DNA from: Azospirillum brasilense
GTDB lineage: Bacteria > Pseudomonadota > Alphaproteobacteria > Azospirillales > Azospirillaceae
Reading direction: 5' to 3'
Assembly: GCF_008365405.1 (NCBI RefSeq)
Contig: NZ_QOKV01000011.1
Coordinates: 1 to 64,000, forward strand
Length of the DNA stretch: 64,000 nt
Position 1 is the stretch's first letter. The number at the start of each line of letters is the position of its first letter. Below the pieces are notes generated by a model. The model made no database searches. It had not been told where the DNA came from and was given only the letters and a program-made list of their open reading frames with translations. Shown here one piece after another: positions 25,901-33,678 of the stretch. Position numbers and translations under genes: made by a program.

Positions 25901-28690
25901 GGTGTCGTGCAGATAGGCGCTCGCCAGCACGCGCGAGACGATGCGCCCGATCGTCAGCAGACGCGCGTCGGTGAGCGGCGGGCGGTTGACGAGGTCCTCC
26001 TCGCCCTTGCCGCGCAGCGCCAGCTTGGTCGTGGCGAGTTCCTTGAGCACATGCCGGGTGTCCGCCCGCTCCGGGATCGGGCTGCCGAGCTGGCTCAGGG
26101 CGGTGCGGCAGGCGCCGAGCGCCGCCGGCAGGTTCTGCCGCGACACGTGCATCTGGATCTGCGTCTCGTAGGCCAGGGCACGGTCGAGGACGGTGCGGGC
26201 GTTGGCCTCGATGGACTCGGCCAGCGGCGTCACCGCGGCGACGTCGCCATTCACCGCCGCGATCTCCGCCGCTTCGGCGTGCAGGCTGAGCGCCAAGTCG
26301 TACAGGCGCGACCAACCGTCCGCGGGGAGCAGCCCGACCCCGGTGATGAGATAGTCGAAGGCCGGCCCCAGCGCCGCCGAGGCGCGCGCCGCCTGCCCGG
26401 CCAGAAGATTGTAACGGGCCAGCCGCTCCCTCTGCTCCGGCGACAGCAGGGGCAGGGCGCGGTTCAGCTGGTTGGTGATCGCGAACAGCCGGTCGGGCGA
26501 CCGATCGCCCGGCAAGCCCTGGCTGCGTTCCAAAACGAGGCCGACGGCGAGATGGCAGGCCAGCGCGTCGGCGTCCGGCAGCATGCTGTAGGCCGCCTGC
26601 TGCACCCGGTCATGGACGAAACGGTAGGTGGCGCGCGGCGACACGCTCTCCATGTCGGCGTAGCGATAGGCGTCGCCCACCGGGACCACCAGCCCGCTGC
26701 GCAGGGCCGGCCACAACGCCGCCGCCGTCGCGGCGGAGGTCCGCCGGCTCGCCTCGGCCAGGGTGGCGAGATCGAAGGCACTGCCGATGCAGGCGGCGGT
26801 CTGGAGGACGGTCAGCGTCTCGGCGGGCAGTTCCCGGATGCGGCGAACCACGAAGGTGACGACGTCGTCGACCATCCGTTCCATCCGCTGGGACTCGATG
26901 GCCTCCAGGTTCCAGTTCCACACTCCGGCGAGGCCGTCATAGGCGATCAGCCCGCTCTGCTCCAGCGACTCCAGGAACTGGCCCAGGAAGAAGGGATTGC
27001 CCAGCGTGTTGGCGATCAGCCGTTCGGCCAGAGGGCGCACCTCGTCGGGGGCCGCGTGCAGCGTGTCGGACAGCAGGGCCACCACCGCATCGGCGTCGAG
27101 CCCGCCGAGCGACACGTCGCGGACCGGAACGCCGCGCTCGGCGAAGGTCTGGATCGTGTGGCGCAGCGGGTGGGCCGCATCGACCTCGGTGTCGCGGCAG
27201 GTGCCGACCAGCAGGAAGTGGCCGAGGTCCGGATCGCCCGCCAGCCCTTCCAGAAGCTTCAGCGTGGCGAGGTCGGCCCATTGCAGGTCGTCCAGGAACA
27301 GCACCAGCGGGTGCCCCGCCCCGGCGAAGACGCGGACGAAATTGCGGAAGACGTAGATGAAGCGCTCGTGCGCCTCCACCGGACCCAGTTCCGGCAGCGG
27401 CGGCTGGGGGCCGATCAGCCGTTCGACGTGAGGGATGACGTCGGTGATGATCCGCCCGTTGGGACCGAGCGCGGCGAGAAGGCGGGCGCGCCACAGCGCC
27501 AGCGACTCCGGGCCGGTGGCGAAGGTCTGCCGCACCAGGGTCTTGAAGGCATCGATCACCGGCGCGTAGGGGATGTCGCGCTTCAGCGGCTCGAACTTGC
27601 CGGTGATGAACAAGCCGTGGCGGGCGATCACCGGCTTGTGCAGTTCCCGGACCAGCGCCGATTTGCCCACACCCGAATAGCCGGAGATCAGCAGGGCCTC
27701 GAATCCGCCCGCGGCGGCCCGCCCGAAGGCGTCGAGAAGGACGCGGAACTGCGCGGTGCGGCCGTAGAGCTTCTGCGGGATGCGCAGCACCGGACGGACG
27801 TCCCGGCTGGCCAGCGCGAAGGGCTCGATGCGGCCGTGGCCGCGCCATTCGGTCAGGCAGCGTTCGAGGTCGGCGCGCAGGCCGAAGGCGCTCTGGTAGC
27901 GCTCCTCCGGGTTCTTCGCCATCAGCCGGGCCACGATGGCGGCCAGCGGCTCGGGCACCAGCGGGTTGAGCTTGTGCACGGGCACGGGCGTCCGCGCGAT
28001 GTGGCAATGCACCAGCTCCAGCGGATCGCCGGACGGGAAGGGGGGCTGGCCGGTCAGGAAGTCGTGGAAGGTGGCACCCAGCGCGTAGAAGTCGGCGCGG
28101 TAATCCACCGACCGGTTCATGCGGCCGGTCTGCTCCGGCGCCATGTAGGCGAGCGTACCCTCCATGGCGCCGACGTCGGGGTCGCCCGCCTCTTCCCGCG
28201 ATAATTCCGACGCGATGCCGAAGTCGATCAGGTTGAACTGGCCGGTCGCCGGATTCCAGATCAGGTTGCCTGGGCTGATGTCCTTGTGGACGACCCCGGC
28301 GTCGTGCACGGCGGCCAGCGCGTCGACGGCCTGGAGCGCCATCCGCAGGAAGACCGCGACGTCCTCCGTCCGCACGTCCGGAAGGCTGTCCAGCGCGGCG
28401 CCGCCGATGTCGCGGAACACCATCATCAGCCCGTTGCCGTGGGGGACGCAGTCCAGCGCCTCCACGATCCCGGCGTGGCGCAACCGGCGGGTGATGGCGA
28501 ATTCACGCTGGAACGCCGCCTTGTCCTCGCTGCCGATGTCCTCGCCGGACAGGAGCTTGCAGATGACGGGCAGGCCGTCGTCGCGCCGGACGGCGCGCAG
28601 CACGGTCGAGCGCGACCCCGCATGCAGCGTTTCGACAACGCGGAAGCCCGGTAACGCCGGCACGGTTGCGGTGGGGATGGCCCCGATCAC
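22931..28690 (-). CDS. Ser/Thr kinase - AAA ATPase - GAF - histidine kinase fusion
   Basis: A 1919-residue cytoplasmic signalling protein. In order: a Ser/Thr kinase domain (about 13-280, with HKDISPGN as the catalytic loop and LIDFGIAS as the DFG motif); an AAA/STAND ATPase (about 310-650, Walker A SGYSGVGKSAL); about 600 residues of helical, probably TPR-like repeats; a GAF domain (about 1340-1490, LCLPLRNRNQMVGILYLENN); a short PAS-like segment; and a histidine kinase core with His1683 in GVAHEINTP and an ATPase lid ending near the C-terminus. There are no membrane segments. The start is GTG 28690 with AAGGA about 11 bases upstream. No receiver or response regulator is adjacent, so the partner is unknown. 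Confidence 0.9.
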   Translation of the reverse strand: MIGAIPTATVPALPGFRVVETLHAGSRSTVLRAVRRDDGLPVICKLLSGEDIGSEDKAAFQREFAITRRLRHAGIVEALDCVPHGNGLMMVFRDIGGAALDSLPDVRTEDVAVFLRMALQAVDALAAVHDAGVVHKDISPGNLIWNPATGQFNLIDFGIASELSREEAGDPDVGAMEGTLAYMAPEQTGRMNRSVDYRADFYALGATFHDFLTGQPPFPSGDPLELVHCHIARTPVPVHKLNPLVPEPLAAIVARLMAKNPEERYQSAFGLRADLERCLTEWRGHGRIEPFALASRDVRPVLRIPQKLYGRTAQFRVLLDAFGRAAAGGFEALLISGYSGVGKSALVRELHKPVIARHGLFITGKFEPLKRDIPYAPVIDAFKTLVRQTFATGPESLALWRARLLAALGPNGRIITDVIPHVERLIGPQPPLPELGPVEAHERFIYVFRNFVRVFAGAGHPLVLFLDDLQWADLATLKLLEGLAGDPDLGHFLLVGTCRDTEVDAAHPLRHTIQTFAERGVPVRDVSLGGLDADAVVALLSDTLHAAPDEVRPLAERLIANTLGNPFFLGQFLESLEQSGLIAYDGLAGVWNWNLEAIESQRMERMVDDVVTFVVRRIRELPAETLTVLQTAACIGSAFDLATLAEASRRTSAATAAALWPALRSGLVVPVGDAYRYADMESVSPRATYRFVHDRVQQAAYSMLPDADALACHLAVGLVLERSQGLPGDRSPDRLFAITNQLNRALPLLSPEQRERLARYNLLAGQAARASAALGPAFDYLITGVGLLPADGWSRLYDLALSLHAEAAEIAAVNGDVAAVTPLAESIEANARTVLDRALAYETQIQMHVSRQNLPAALGACRTALSQLGSPIPERADTRHVLKELATTKLALRGKGEEDLVNRPPLTDARLLTIGRIVSRVLASAYLHDTNLYTVLLLRMVRLSATEGILPASGITYATYGLLHCAMLGDVPAGAMYGRVALRVLDRLNANQGRAQTLFVVKLFIEVWHQPVAKALSGLLDAHRIGLETGDIEYAAYCLNNAVAQGLFLGHPLRQLQQTAAGHAAAIARLNQQTAAGVLRPHQQLIANLLGESEDPTAFAGPHVTEASDVPALAASGNRLALDTMHSHLAYLNLLFGRIDEARHCIAKRRPFADASMGMVMNLRMRVVAALIDFAAWDRLRPAERLRARAAALGLERRLRGAVRHAPTNFRHLLALVVAERLRATGRLDKAHRHYQTAAESAREQGFTHDEAFACERAGEAALARGDRFTAKAMLFQARHAYRRWDALAKVRALDARLAELFGETAADQGSIDDGFPPQRPVTASSRRRSSSGSSSHMVDVETVIRTSQALAQDIRLGDLLWTLMKLVITNAGATRGCLLLPTDGAWRIEADAASEGDAAEVLQSRPLDDAAPVLVRGVVDAVIQTGEPVVLADAANDGDFQYDSYTRMAQPRSVLCLPLRNRNQMVGILYLENNLAADIFSPERLELLNLLSVQIAISIENARLYDGLERLNRTLEAQVAERTREVAEQSQLLRATLASMYDGLAAFDAEERLRVWNERAMALFSLPDTLRRVGVPYRELSAAVNASGQLLTALVPSPLVSSPSEIEFADGRVIQVRSNPMPDGGMVQVYVDVTVDRSRESELRDAHEQLHAAHAQLKATQQQLVQAEKMASLGQLVAGVAHEINTPIGIVMTSASYLGEKISALETLSDTGKMRRADFQDFMQAAHDAATLMISNATRAADLVQSFKQVASDQTRSDRRRFDLRGYLEEVLVSLRPTWHRPGHEVRLECPKGIELDSYPGVIAQIVTNLITNSVNHAYREGEKGRIAITAQTLENDGVRLVYRDDGCGIPAENHGKVFEPFFTTRRGTGSTGLGLHIVFNLITGQLGGTIHLDSQPGEGTRFTVEFPCRAPGKTPQS

Positions 28691-28901
28691 GACGCAGCAT
28701 CCTTATGTCGCGTGGTTGCGCCGTCAGTTATAGAAGGTCGCGCCACGGTGGAGCAAGCGCAGGGCGTGGCAGCCGGGGCTTTGCACGATTTTTGCTTGGC
28801 AATCGCACGGGTCATAGGGCGGTAGCATCGGCGAAACGGCGTAATAGTTCAATCGCGGTACGACAATTTATGCTAACCTCCCCCGCAATTTCTGACGAGT
28901 A

Positions 28902-28917
28902 CCGCGAAATTCCGCGG
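28902..28917. repeat. short inverted repeat before the FAD oxidoreductase
   Basis: CCGCG (28902-28906) and CGCGG (28913-28917) flank AAATTC, about 40 bases before the oxidoreductase start. This is the only symmetrical element I see in the 265-base divergent gap 28691-28955. It may be an operator, though short GC-rich repeats are common here by chance. Confidence 0.3.
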
Positions 28918-28955
28918 CACCGTCGCGGGGATGCCGGATCTGCCGGGGGGAGAGC

Positions 28956-31265
28956 ATGGCGAAGACGAGGGTTGCAATTCTGGGTGGTGGCGTCGGGGCC
29001 CTCACCACGGCGCATTTCCTGTCCGACACGGACGAGAAGCGGGCGCGCTACGACGTCACCATCTACCAGATGGGCTGGCGGCTGGGCGGCAAGGGCGCCA
29101 CCGGGCGTGACCAGTGGAACCGCATCCAGGAGCACGGCCTGCATGTCTGGTTCGGCTTCTACAACAACGCCTTCAAGATGCTCCAGGACGTCTTCGACGT
29201 CTGGAAGCGCTCGCCGGACAACACGTTCCAGTCCTGGCGGGACGTGCTGAAGCCGCAGCGCTTCACCCCCATCGGCATGGTGCTGGACGACGGCAAGCCG
29301 GCCTATTGGCCGCTGACCTGGCCGGTGCTGGGCGGCGAGCCGGGCTCGGCCAACGTCATGCCGACCCTGCCGCAGGCCATCGCGTCGTTGGTCGGCGTGG
29401 TGCGTGACGTGTTCGAGAACTGGGACGAACTGAGCGGCCTGATCGTCGACGGCAAGCTGGTCCACATCGACGGCCGCACCGTCGCGCCGATGCCCGTCCT
29501 GCCGGCCGACCAGCAGATCCTTCCGGCGCCGCTGGCCACCCGCTTCGCCGAGGCGATCCGCAACTGGAGGGACCGGGAGGTCCGCCATCTGGCGCAGGCC
29601 GAGGCGCTGGTGAAGGGCGCCGCCGTGACCACCGCGAAGGACGCGGCCGTCGCCGCCCACCGGCTGATCCGGGCGCTGGCCGGCGGGCCGCAGAATGGGC
29701 CTGGGTCCAACCCGTCGGCGGCTCCGCCGGTCGAGCATTTCCACGACCTGATGAAGCTGCTGCGGCTGATCGAGGCCGCGGCGGCCACCCTGCCCAGCAA
29801 CCACGTGGCCCGCGACCTGCTGGCCTTCGTGCTTCCCTTCACCGTCGGCATCATCGCCGATTTCGGGATCGAGAAGCGCACCGCCGACTCGCTGGATGAC
29901 CTTGAGTTCACCGACTGGCTGATCCGTCATGGCGGCGACGCCGCGGCGCTGAAGCAGAGCTGCTCGCTGCGCACCTGCTACGACACCTTCATGCAGTACA
30001 AGGACGGCGACTACCGTCAGCCCAACTGGGGTGCCGGCGTCGCGGCGTTGTCCTGCGTGCGCATGTTTGCCACCTGCCGCGAATCGGTGATGTGGAACAT
30101 GGAAGCGGGCATGGGCGAGGTCATCATCGCGCCCATCTACCAGACCCTGCTCCAGAACGGCGTGAAGGTGAAGTTCTTCCGCCGCGTCGAGGACATCGGC
30201 CTGTCCGACGACCGCGCGCTGGTCGAGACCGTCCGCCTCGCCCGGCAGGTCGATCTCGTCGACGGCGCGGATGACTACCAGCCGCTGATCACCGTGCCGC
30301 TGGAGGACAAGAAGTTCCTGCTGGCTTGGCCGCTGGAGCCGCTGTGGGACCAGATCAAGGACGCCGACAAGGTCCAGGCGGCGCTCGCCACCAACAACTC
30401 CTCTCTGGAGTCGCACTGGTGCGCGTGGGAGCCGGTCGGGACCGAGACGCTGCAGCGTGGCCGCGACTTCGACGTCGCCGTCCTCGGCATCTCCATGGGC
30501 GGCTTCAAGGCGATGAACGACCAGCCGACCCTGGCGGCGGAGCTGCAGGCGGCCTCGCCGGCTTTCAACGCGATGACCAGCAACATCGGCATCATCCCGA
30601 CGCTGTCCATGCAGCTGTGGTGCGGCCCCGACCTCCAGGGTCTGGGCTGGGAGCCGGGCCAGCCGGCCGCCGTCGCCGGGCCGGAGCCCTGGTCGATCTG
30701 GGCGGAGATGGGGCAGACTCTGCCCTACGAGTTCCGCCCCGGCGAGACGGGTGCGCCCCAGTCTGAAACGCCAAAGTCGGTGCATTACATCTGCGGCGTC
30801 TGGCAGACCGGTCTGGTCGCCCGGCCGACCACCGACCTCGCAGTGCCGAAGGAGGCGCTGGACAATGTGACGGACAGCGCGGCGGAGTGGCTGGACGCCT
30901 ACATGGGCAATTTCTGGCCGAAGGCGACGGTCTCCGGCCAGGGCGGCGTCGGCTTCAACTGGAATGTCCTCTACGATCCATGGAACGGCACCGGGCGGGA
31001 GCGGCTGTCGCACCAGATCATCCGCGCCAACGTCGATCCCACCGAAACGCTGCCGGGCAGCGCCGCCGGCTCCACCAAGTTCCGGCTGCGCACCGATGCG
31101 AGCGGGTTCTACAACCTGTTCCTGGCCGGCTGCTGGGTCCGCACCGGCTTCAACACCTCCTGCATCGAGGCGACGGTGATGTCCGGCATGCAGGCGGCGC
31201 GGGCCATCTCCGGAACGCCGTTGTTCATCTCCGGCGAGAACTTCCTGAACGGGGCGCCGTCGTGA
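28956..31265 (+). CDS. large FAD-dependent oxidoreductase, carotenoid-desaturase-like (paralogue 1)
   Basis: A 769-residue protein starting with a Rossmann FAD-binding motif (VAILGGGVGALTTAHFLSD), then GWRLGGKGATGRD and EHGLHVWFGFYNNAF, and ending with the FAD-contacting LAGCWVRTGFN...SGMQAARAI. This is the amine-oxidase/phytoene-desaturase architecture. The usual Gly-Asp of the C-terminal motif is Gly-Cys here, while the paralogue at 33679 keeps Gly-Asp. GGGGGGAGAG lies before the ATG. The stop overlaps the start of an acetoacetate-decarboxylase-like gene (GTGA), so the two are coupled. The substrate is unknown; the nearby FadL-type porin suggests a hydrophobic compound. Confidence 0.75.
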   Translation: MAKTRVAILGGGVGALTTAHFLSDTDEKRARYDVTIYQMGWRLGGKGATGRDQWNRIQEHGLHVWFGFYNNAFKMLQDVFDVWKRSPDNTFQSWRDVLKPQRFTPIGMVLDDGKPAYWPLTWPVLGGEPGSANVMPTLPQAIASLVGVVRDVFENWDELSGLIVDGKLVHIDGRTVAPMPVLPADQQILPAPLATRFAEAIRNWRDREVRHLAQAEALVKGAAVTTAKDAAVAAHRLIRALAGGPQNGPGSNPSAAPPVEHFHDLMKLLRLIEAAAATLPSNHVARDLLAFVLPFTVGIIADFGIEKRTADSLDDLEFTDWLIRHGGDAAALKQSCSLRTCYDTFMQYKDGDYRQPNWGAGVAALSCVRMFATCRESVMWNMEAGMGEVIIAPIYQTLLQNGVKVKFFRRVEDIGLSDDRALVETVRLARQVDLVDGADDYQPLITVPLEDKKFLLAWPLEPLWDQIKDADKVQAALATNNSSLESHWCAWEPVGTETLQRGRDFDVAVLGISMGGFKAMNDQPTLAAELQAASPAFNAMTSNIGIIPTLSMQLWCGPDLQGLGWEPGQPAAVAGPEPWSIWAEMGQTLPYEFRPGETGAPQSETPKSVHYICGVWQTGLVARPTTDLAVPKEALDNVTDSAAEWLDAYMGNFWPKATVSGQGGVGFNWNVLYDPWNGTGRERLSHQIIRANVDPTETLPGSAAGSTKFRLRTDASGFYNLFLAGCWVRTGFNTSCIEATVMSGMQAARAISGTPLFISGENFLNGAPS

Positions 31266-32227
31266 CCGCCCCCCGCTACGTCTCCTTCGCCGGGCACGGC
31301 GAGGTGTCGATCGCCGCGCCCGGCGTCTTCACCGACAGCCTCGCCACCGCCTTCGTCGTGCGCAGCAACCCGGTGAACACCCAGGCGCTGGTCGACAAGT
31401 TGCTGAACGCGGCGCCCGCCGGGGCGGTGCGCTACGAGGTCGCCGGTCCGGTGGCGCTGTGCACCTTCCTGTCGGTGGGGCGCTGCACCAGCCCGACCGA
31501 GCCGTTCGGCTGGATTCCCTACCGGGAAGCCTCGCTGTGGCTGCCGCTGATCGAGCATCGGCCCGGCCACTGGCCGCGGCTGGTGCTGTGGATGCCCTAC
31601 GTGTTTCCGGACGCGACCATTCCGCTGGTCTGCGGGCGGGAGGGATGGGGCTTCGCCAAGTCGCTGGGCCGCATCACGCTGCCGGAGGAGGGGGCCGAGG
31701 CCCCGCGCTTCGTCTGCGAGACGACGCTGTTCCGCACCCTGTCCTCCGATTGCGAGGGGGTGTTCGCCCCCCTGCTGACGGTGGAGGGCGGGCCGTGGAC
31801 CCCCGGCTTGGCGTGGCAGAGCCTTGAGGATCTCGCCGCCGACCTCGGCGACGCGCTGAAAGCCCTGCTGTGCCCCGGCGGTCTGGTCGAGGGGGTGGAG
31901 GTCGCCGTCAAGGCGGTGGAATCGCTGCTGGCCGGCACGGTGCCGGTCATCAACCTGAAGCAGTTCCGGGGCGCCCCGGACAGCGAACGGGCCTGCTATC
32001 AGGCACTGATCGACTGCCCCATGCACGTCGACCGCTTCCGCGGGGCGTGGCCGATGCGCGGCGACTTCACGCTGCGGGTGGCCGACTACGCCAGCCATCA
32101 GGTCATCTCGGACTTCGGCTTCGCGGCCGGACCGGACGGCAGCGCCACCGTCCATGTGGATTTCGCCATGCAGATCCACATGGACTTCCGCGCCAACCCC
32201 GGCCGGGTGGTCTGGCAGGCGGAGTGA
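31262..32227 (+). CDS. acetoacetate decarboxylase-like protein
   Basis: A 321-residue protein of the acetoacetate decarboxylase fold. The signature CGREGWGFAKSLG contains Lys133, aligned with the Schiff-base Lys of the decarboxylase; the second Lys that lowers its pKa is Ser134 here. It may therefore do other Schiff-base chemistry (aldol, dehydration, cyclisation) rather than decarboxylate acetoacetate. It starts at GTG 31262, overlapping the oxidoreductase stop by 4 bases. The two probably act on the same compound. A strong bidirectional hairpin follows. Confidence 0.75.
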   Translation: MTAPRYVSFAGHGEVSIAAPGVFTDSLATAFVVRSNPVNTQALVDKLLNAAPAGAVRYEVAGPVALCTFLSVGRCTSPTEPFGWIPYREASLWLPLIEHRPGHWPRLVLWMPYVFPDATIPLVCGREGWGFAKSLGRITLPEEGAEAPRFVCETTLFRTLSSDCEGVFAPLLTVEGGPWTPGLAWQSLEDLAADLGDALKALLCPGGLVEGVEVAVKAVESLLAGTVPVINLKQFRGAPDSERACYQALIDCPMHVDRFRGAWPMRGDFTLRVADYASHQVISDFGFAAGPDGSATVHVDFAMQIHMDFRANPGRVVWQAE

Positions 32228-32228
32228 G

Positions 32229-32268
32229 GGAACGGGCGCCGGTCCTGGAAAGGGCCGGCGCCCGTTCC
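32229..32268. terminator. strong bidirectional terminator hairpin
   Basis: GGAACGGGCGCCGG (32229-32242) pairs perfectly over 14 bases with CCGGCGCCCGTTCC (32255-32268) across a 12-base loop. It sits in the 58-base gap between the convergent decarboxylase-like and porin genes. The U-runs are weak, but stem length and position make termination from both sides likely. Confidence 0.75.
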
Positions 32269-32285
32269 TCCGATATGAAAGATCG

Positions 32286-33665
32286 TCAGAACGAGGCGCT
32301 GAGGCTCAGCGCCACGATGTCGGTGCCGTTGCAGAACTTCCCCGGATTGACGGCGGACCCGTTGGGCGGCGTGCCGTTGCTCACGCATTCCTGGAAGCCG
32401 TGCGAAAAGGCGGCGTCCAGCCGCACGGTCTCGGAGAAGGCGTAGCCGACGCCGAGGCTGGCGTGTTTGGTGATGACAACCGGGATCACCGAGACGATGT
32501 CCTCCGCCGGGGCCACTCTGTCGGCCCAGCGGAAGCCGGCCCGCAGGGTCAGCGCGTCGGTCACCCGGTAGGCGGCACCGACCGCGAAGATGTTGATGTC
32601 GCGGTAGCGTTGCGGCAGCGTCTCCCACACGGTGCCGAGGCCCGGCACGTCGACGCGGATGTTGTACTGGCGCAGCGCCTGCGCCCAGAAGGCCCGCCGG
32701 TAGTCGAAGGCGACGGTCAGGTCGGGCCGCAGCCGGTGGCTGACGCCGATGCCGAATTCGGCGGGGAGCTGGAAATTCCCCAGCGTGTACTTCGCGGGCT
32801 GGGTCAGCCGGGTGCCGTCGGGCGCCAGCACGATCACCGAGCCGTCGCCGGTCAGGTTGTTGAGCGCCGTGCGGAACTGGTAGAAGGCGCCGACGGTGGT
32901 GTCGGCCTGCGGCTTCCAGGTCAGGCCGAGCCGGCCGCTCACCCCATCGCCCTCCACCCCGGCGCGCGTGATCGACGGGTCGAAGATGTCGAAATAGACG
33001 CCGCCGCCCATCCCGACCATGGTGCTGGCCGCGCCCAGCATCGGCCCCTGTCCGGTCAGCCGCCCGGTGGCGGCCAGCGCGCCGAGCTGGTCGGCCCCCT
33101 GGAGGACGCGGAAGCCGAGCCCCGCCCGCACATAGTCGATGGCGCCCGCCACCGTGACCTTCGGCGTCACGTCCCAGGCGGCGGCCAGCGGGACGCGCAT
33201 GAACATCGCCTCGCTGCTGGTGCGCAGCCCGCTGTCGACGCCGGACGGCAGGCGGGCCATGAAGCTGCCCTCGCCGTAATCGGTGCCGAATCCGCCCTGG
33301 GCGTAGGCGCCCAGCCCCAGGGCCAGATTTTCATGCCGCCAGACGAAACCGCCCTGGGGGATGTAGTAGCCCTGGAAGGGGAAGGTGTCCTTGCCGTGCG
33401 CCACCTCGCCGGTTTGCGTCTGCGTGGCGCGCAGCCCGGTCGGGGCGGCGACCACCAGCCCGCCCTCCAGATAGGAGGAGGAGCGCTGCGTCAGGGTCGC
33501 CGGGTTGAAGATCATGGCGGCGCCGCCGATGTCGGACGCCGCCCCCGTGCCGCCCATGCCCATGGACACGGCCCCGAACCCTTCGAAGGTGTAGACGTCG
33601 GTGGCATGGGACGGAAACGCGGCGGCCAGGGTGGCCGCCGCGGCAAACGCTGCGATTACGCGCAT
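32286..33665 (-). CDS. FadL/OMPP1-type outer-membrane channel
   Basis: A 459-residue protein with a signal peptide (about 1-21, ending FPSHATD), an N-terminal plug-like section typical of FadL (VSMGMGGTGAASDIGGAAMIFNPA), about 14 predicted beta strands and a C-terminal Phe, as expected of an outer-membrane barrel. The family imports long-chain fatty acids and other hydrophobic molecules. Its ATG lies 13 bases after the stop of the second FAD oxidoreductase, so the two are co-transcribed. I see no strong ribosome site, which suggests translational coupling. It may bring in the substrate of the two oxidoreductases. Confidence 0.85.
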   Translation of the reverse strand: MRVIAAFAAAATLAAAFPSHATDVYTFEGFGAVSMGMGGTGAASDIGGAAMIFNPATLTQRSSSYLEGGLVVAAPTGLRATQTQTGEVAHGKDTFPFQGYYIPQGGFVWRHENLALGLGAYAQGGFGTDYGEGSFMARLPSGVDSGLRTSSEAMFMRVPLAAAWDVTPKVTVAGAIDYVRAGLGFRVLQGADQLGALAATGRLTGQGPMLGAASTMVGMGGGVYFDIFDPSITRAGVEGDGVSGRLGLTWKPQADTTVGAFYQFRTALNNLTGDGSVIVLAPDGTRLTQPAKYTLGNFQLPAEFGIGVSHRLRPDLTVAFDYRRAFWAQALRQYNIRVDVPGLGTVWETLPQRYRDINIFAVGAAYRVTDALTLRAGFRWADRVAPAEDIVSVIPVVITKHASLGVGYAFSETVRLDAAFSHGFQECVSNGTPPNGSAVNPGKFCNGTDIVALSLSASF

Positions 33666-33678
33666 TGAATCAGGATTC

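Noticed and set aside
23012-28204. A 1730-codon open frame on the plus strand opposite the giant kinase
   Set aside because: It mirrors the kinase gene in the antisense frame, a usual effect of high third-position GC. Its translation is rich in Gly, Arg, His and Gln with no recognisable domain.
28812-31013. A 733-codon minus-strand frame over the first FAD oxidoreductase
   Set aside because: It is a GC-driven antisense shadow; the plus strand carries the FAD-binding motifs at both ends and a good ribosome site.
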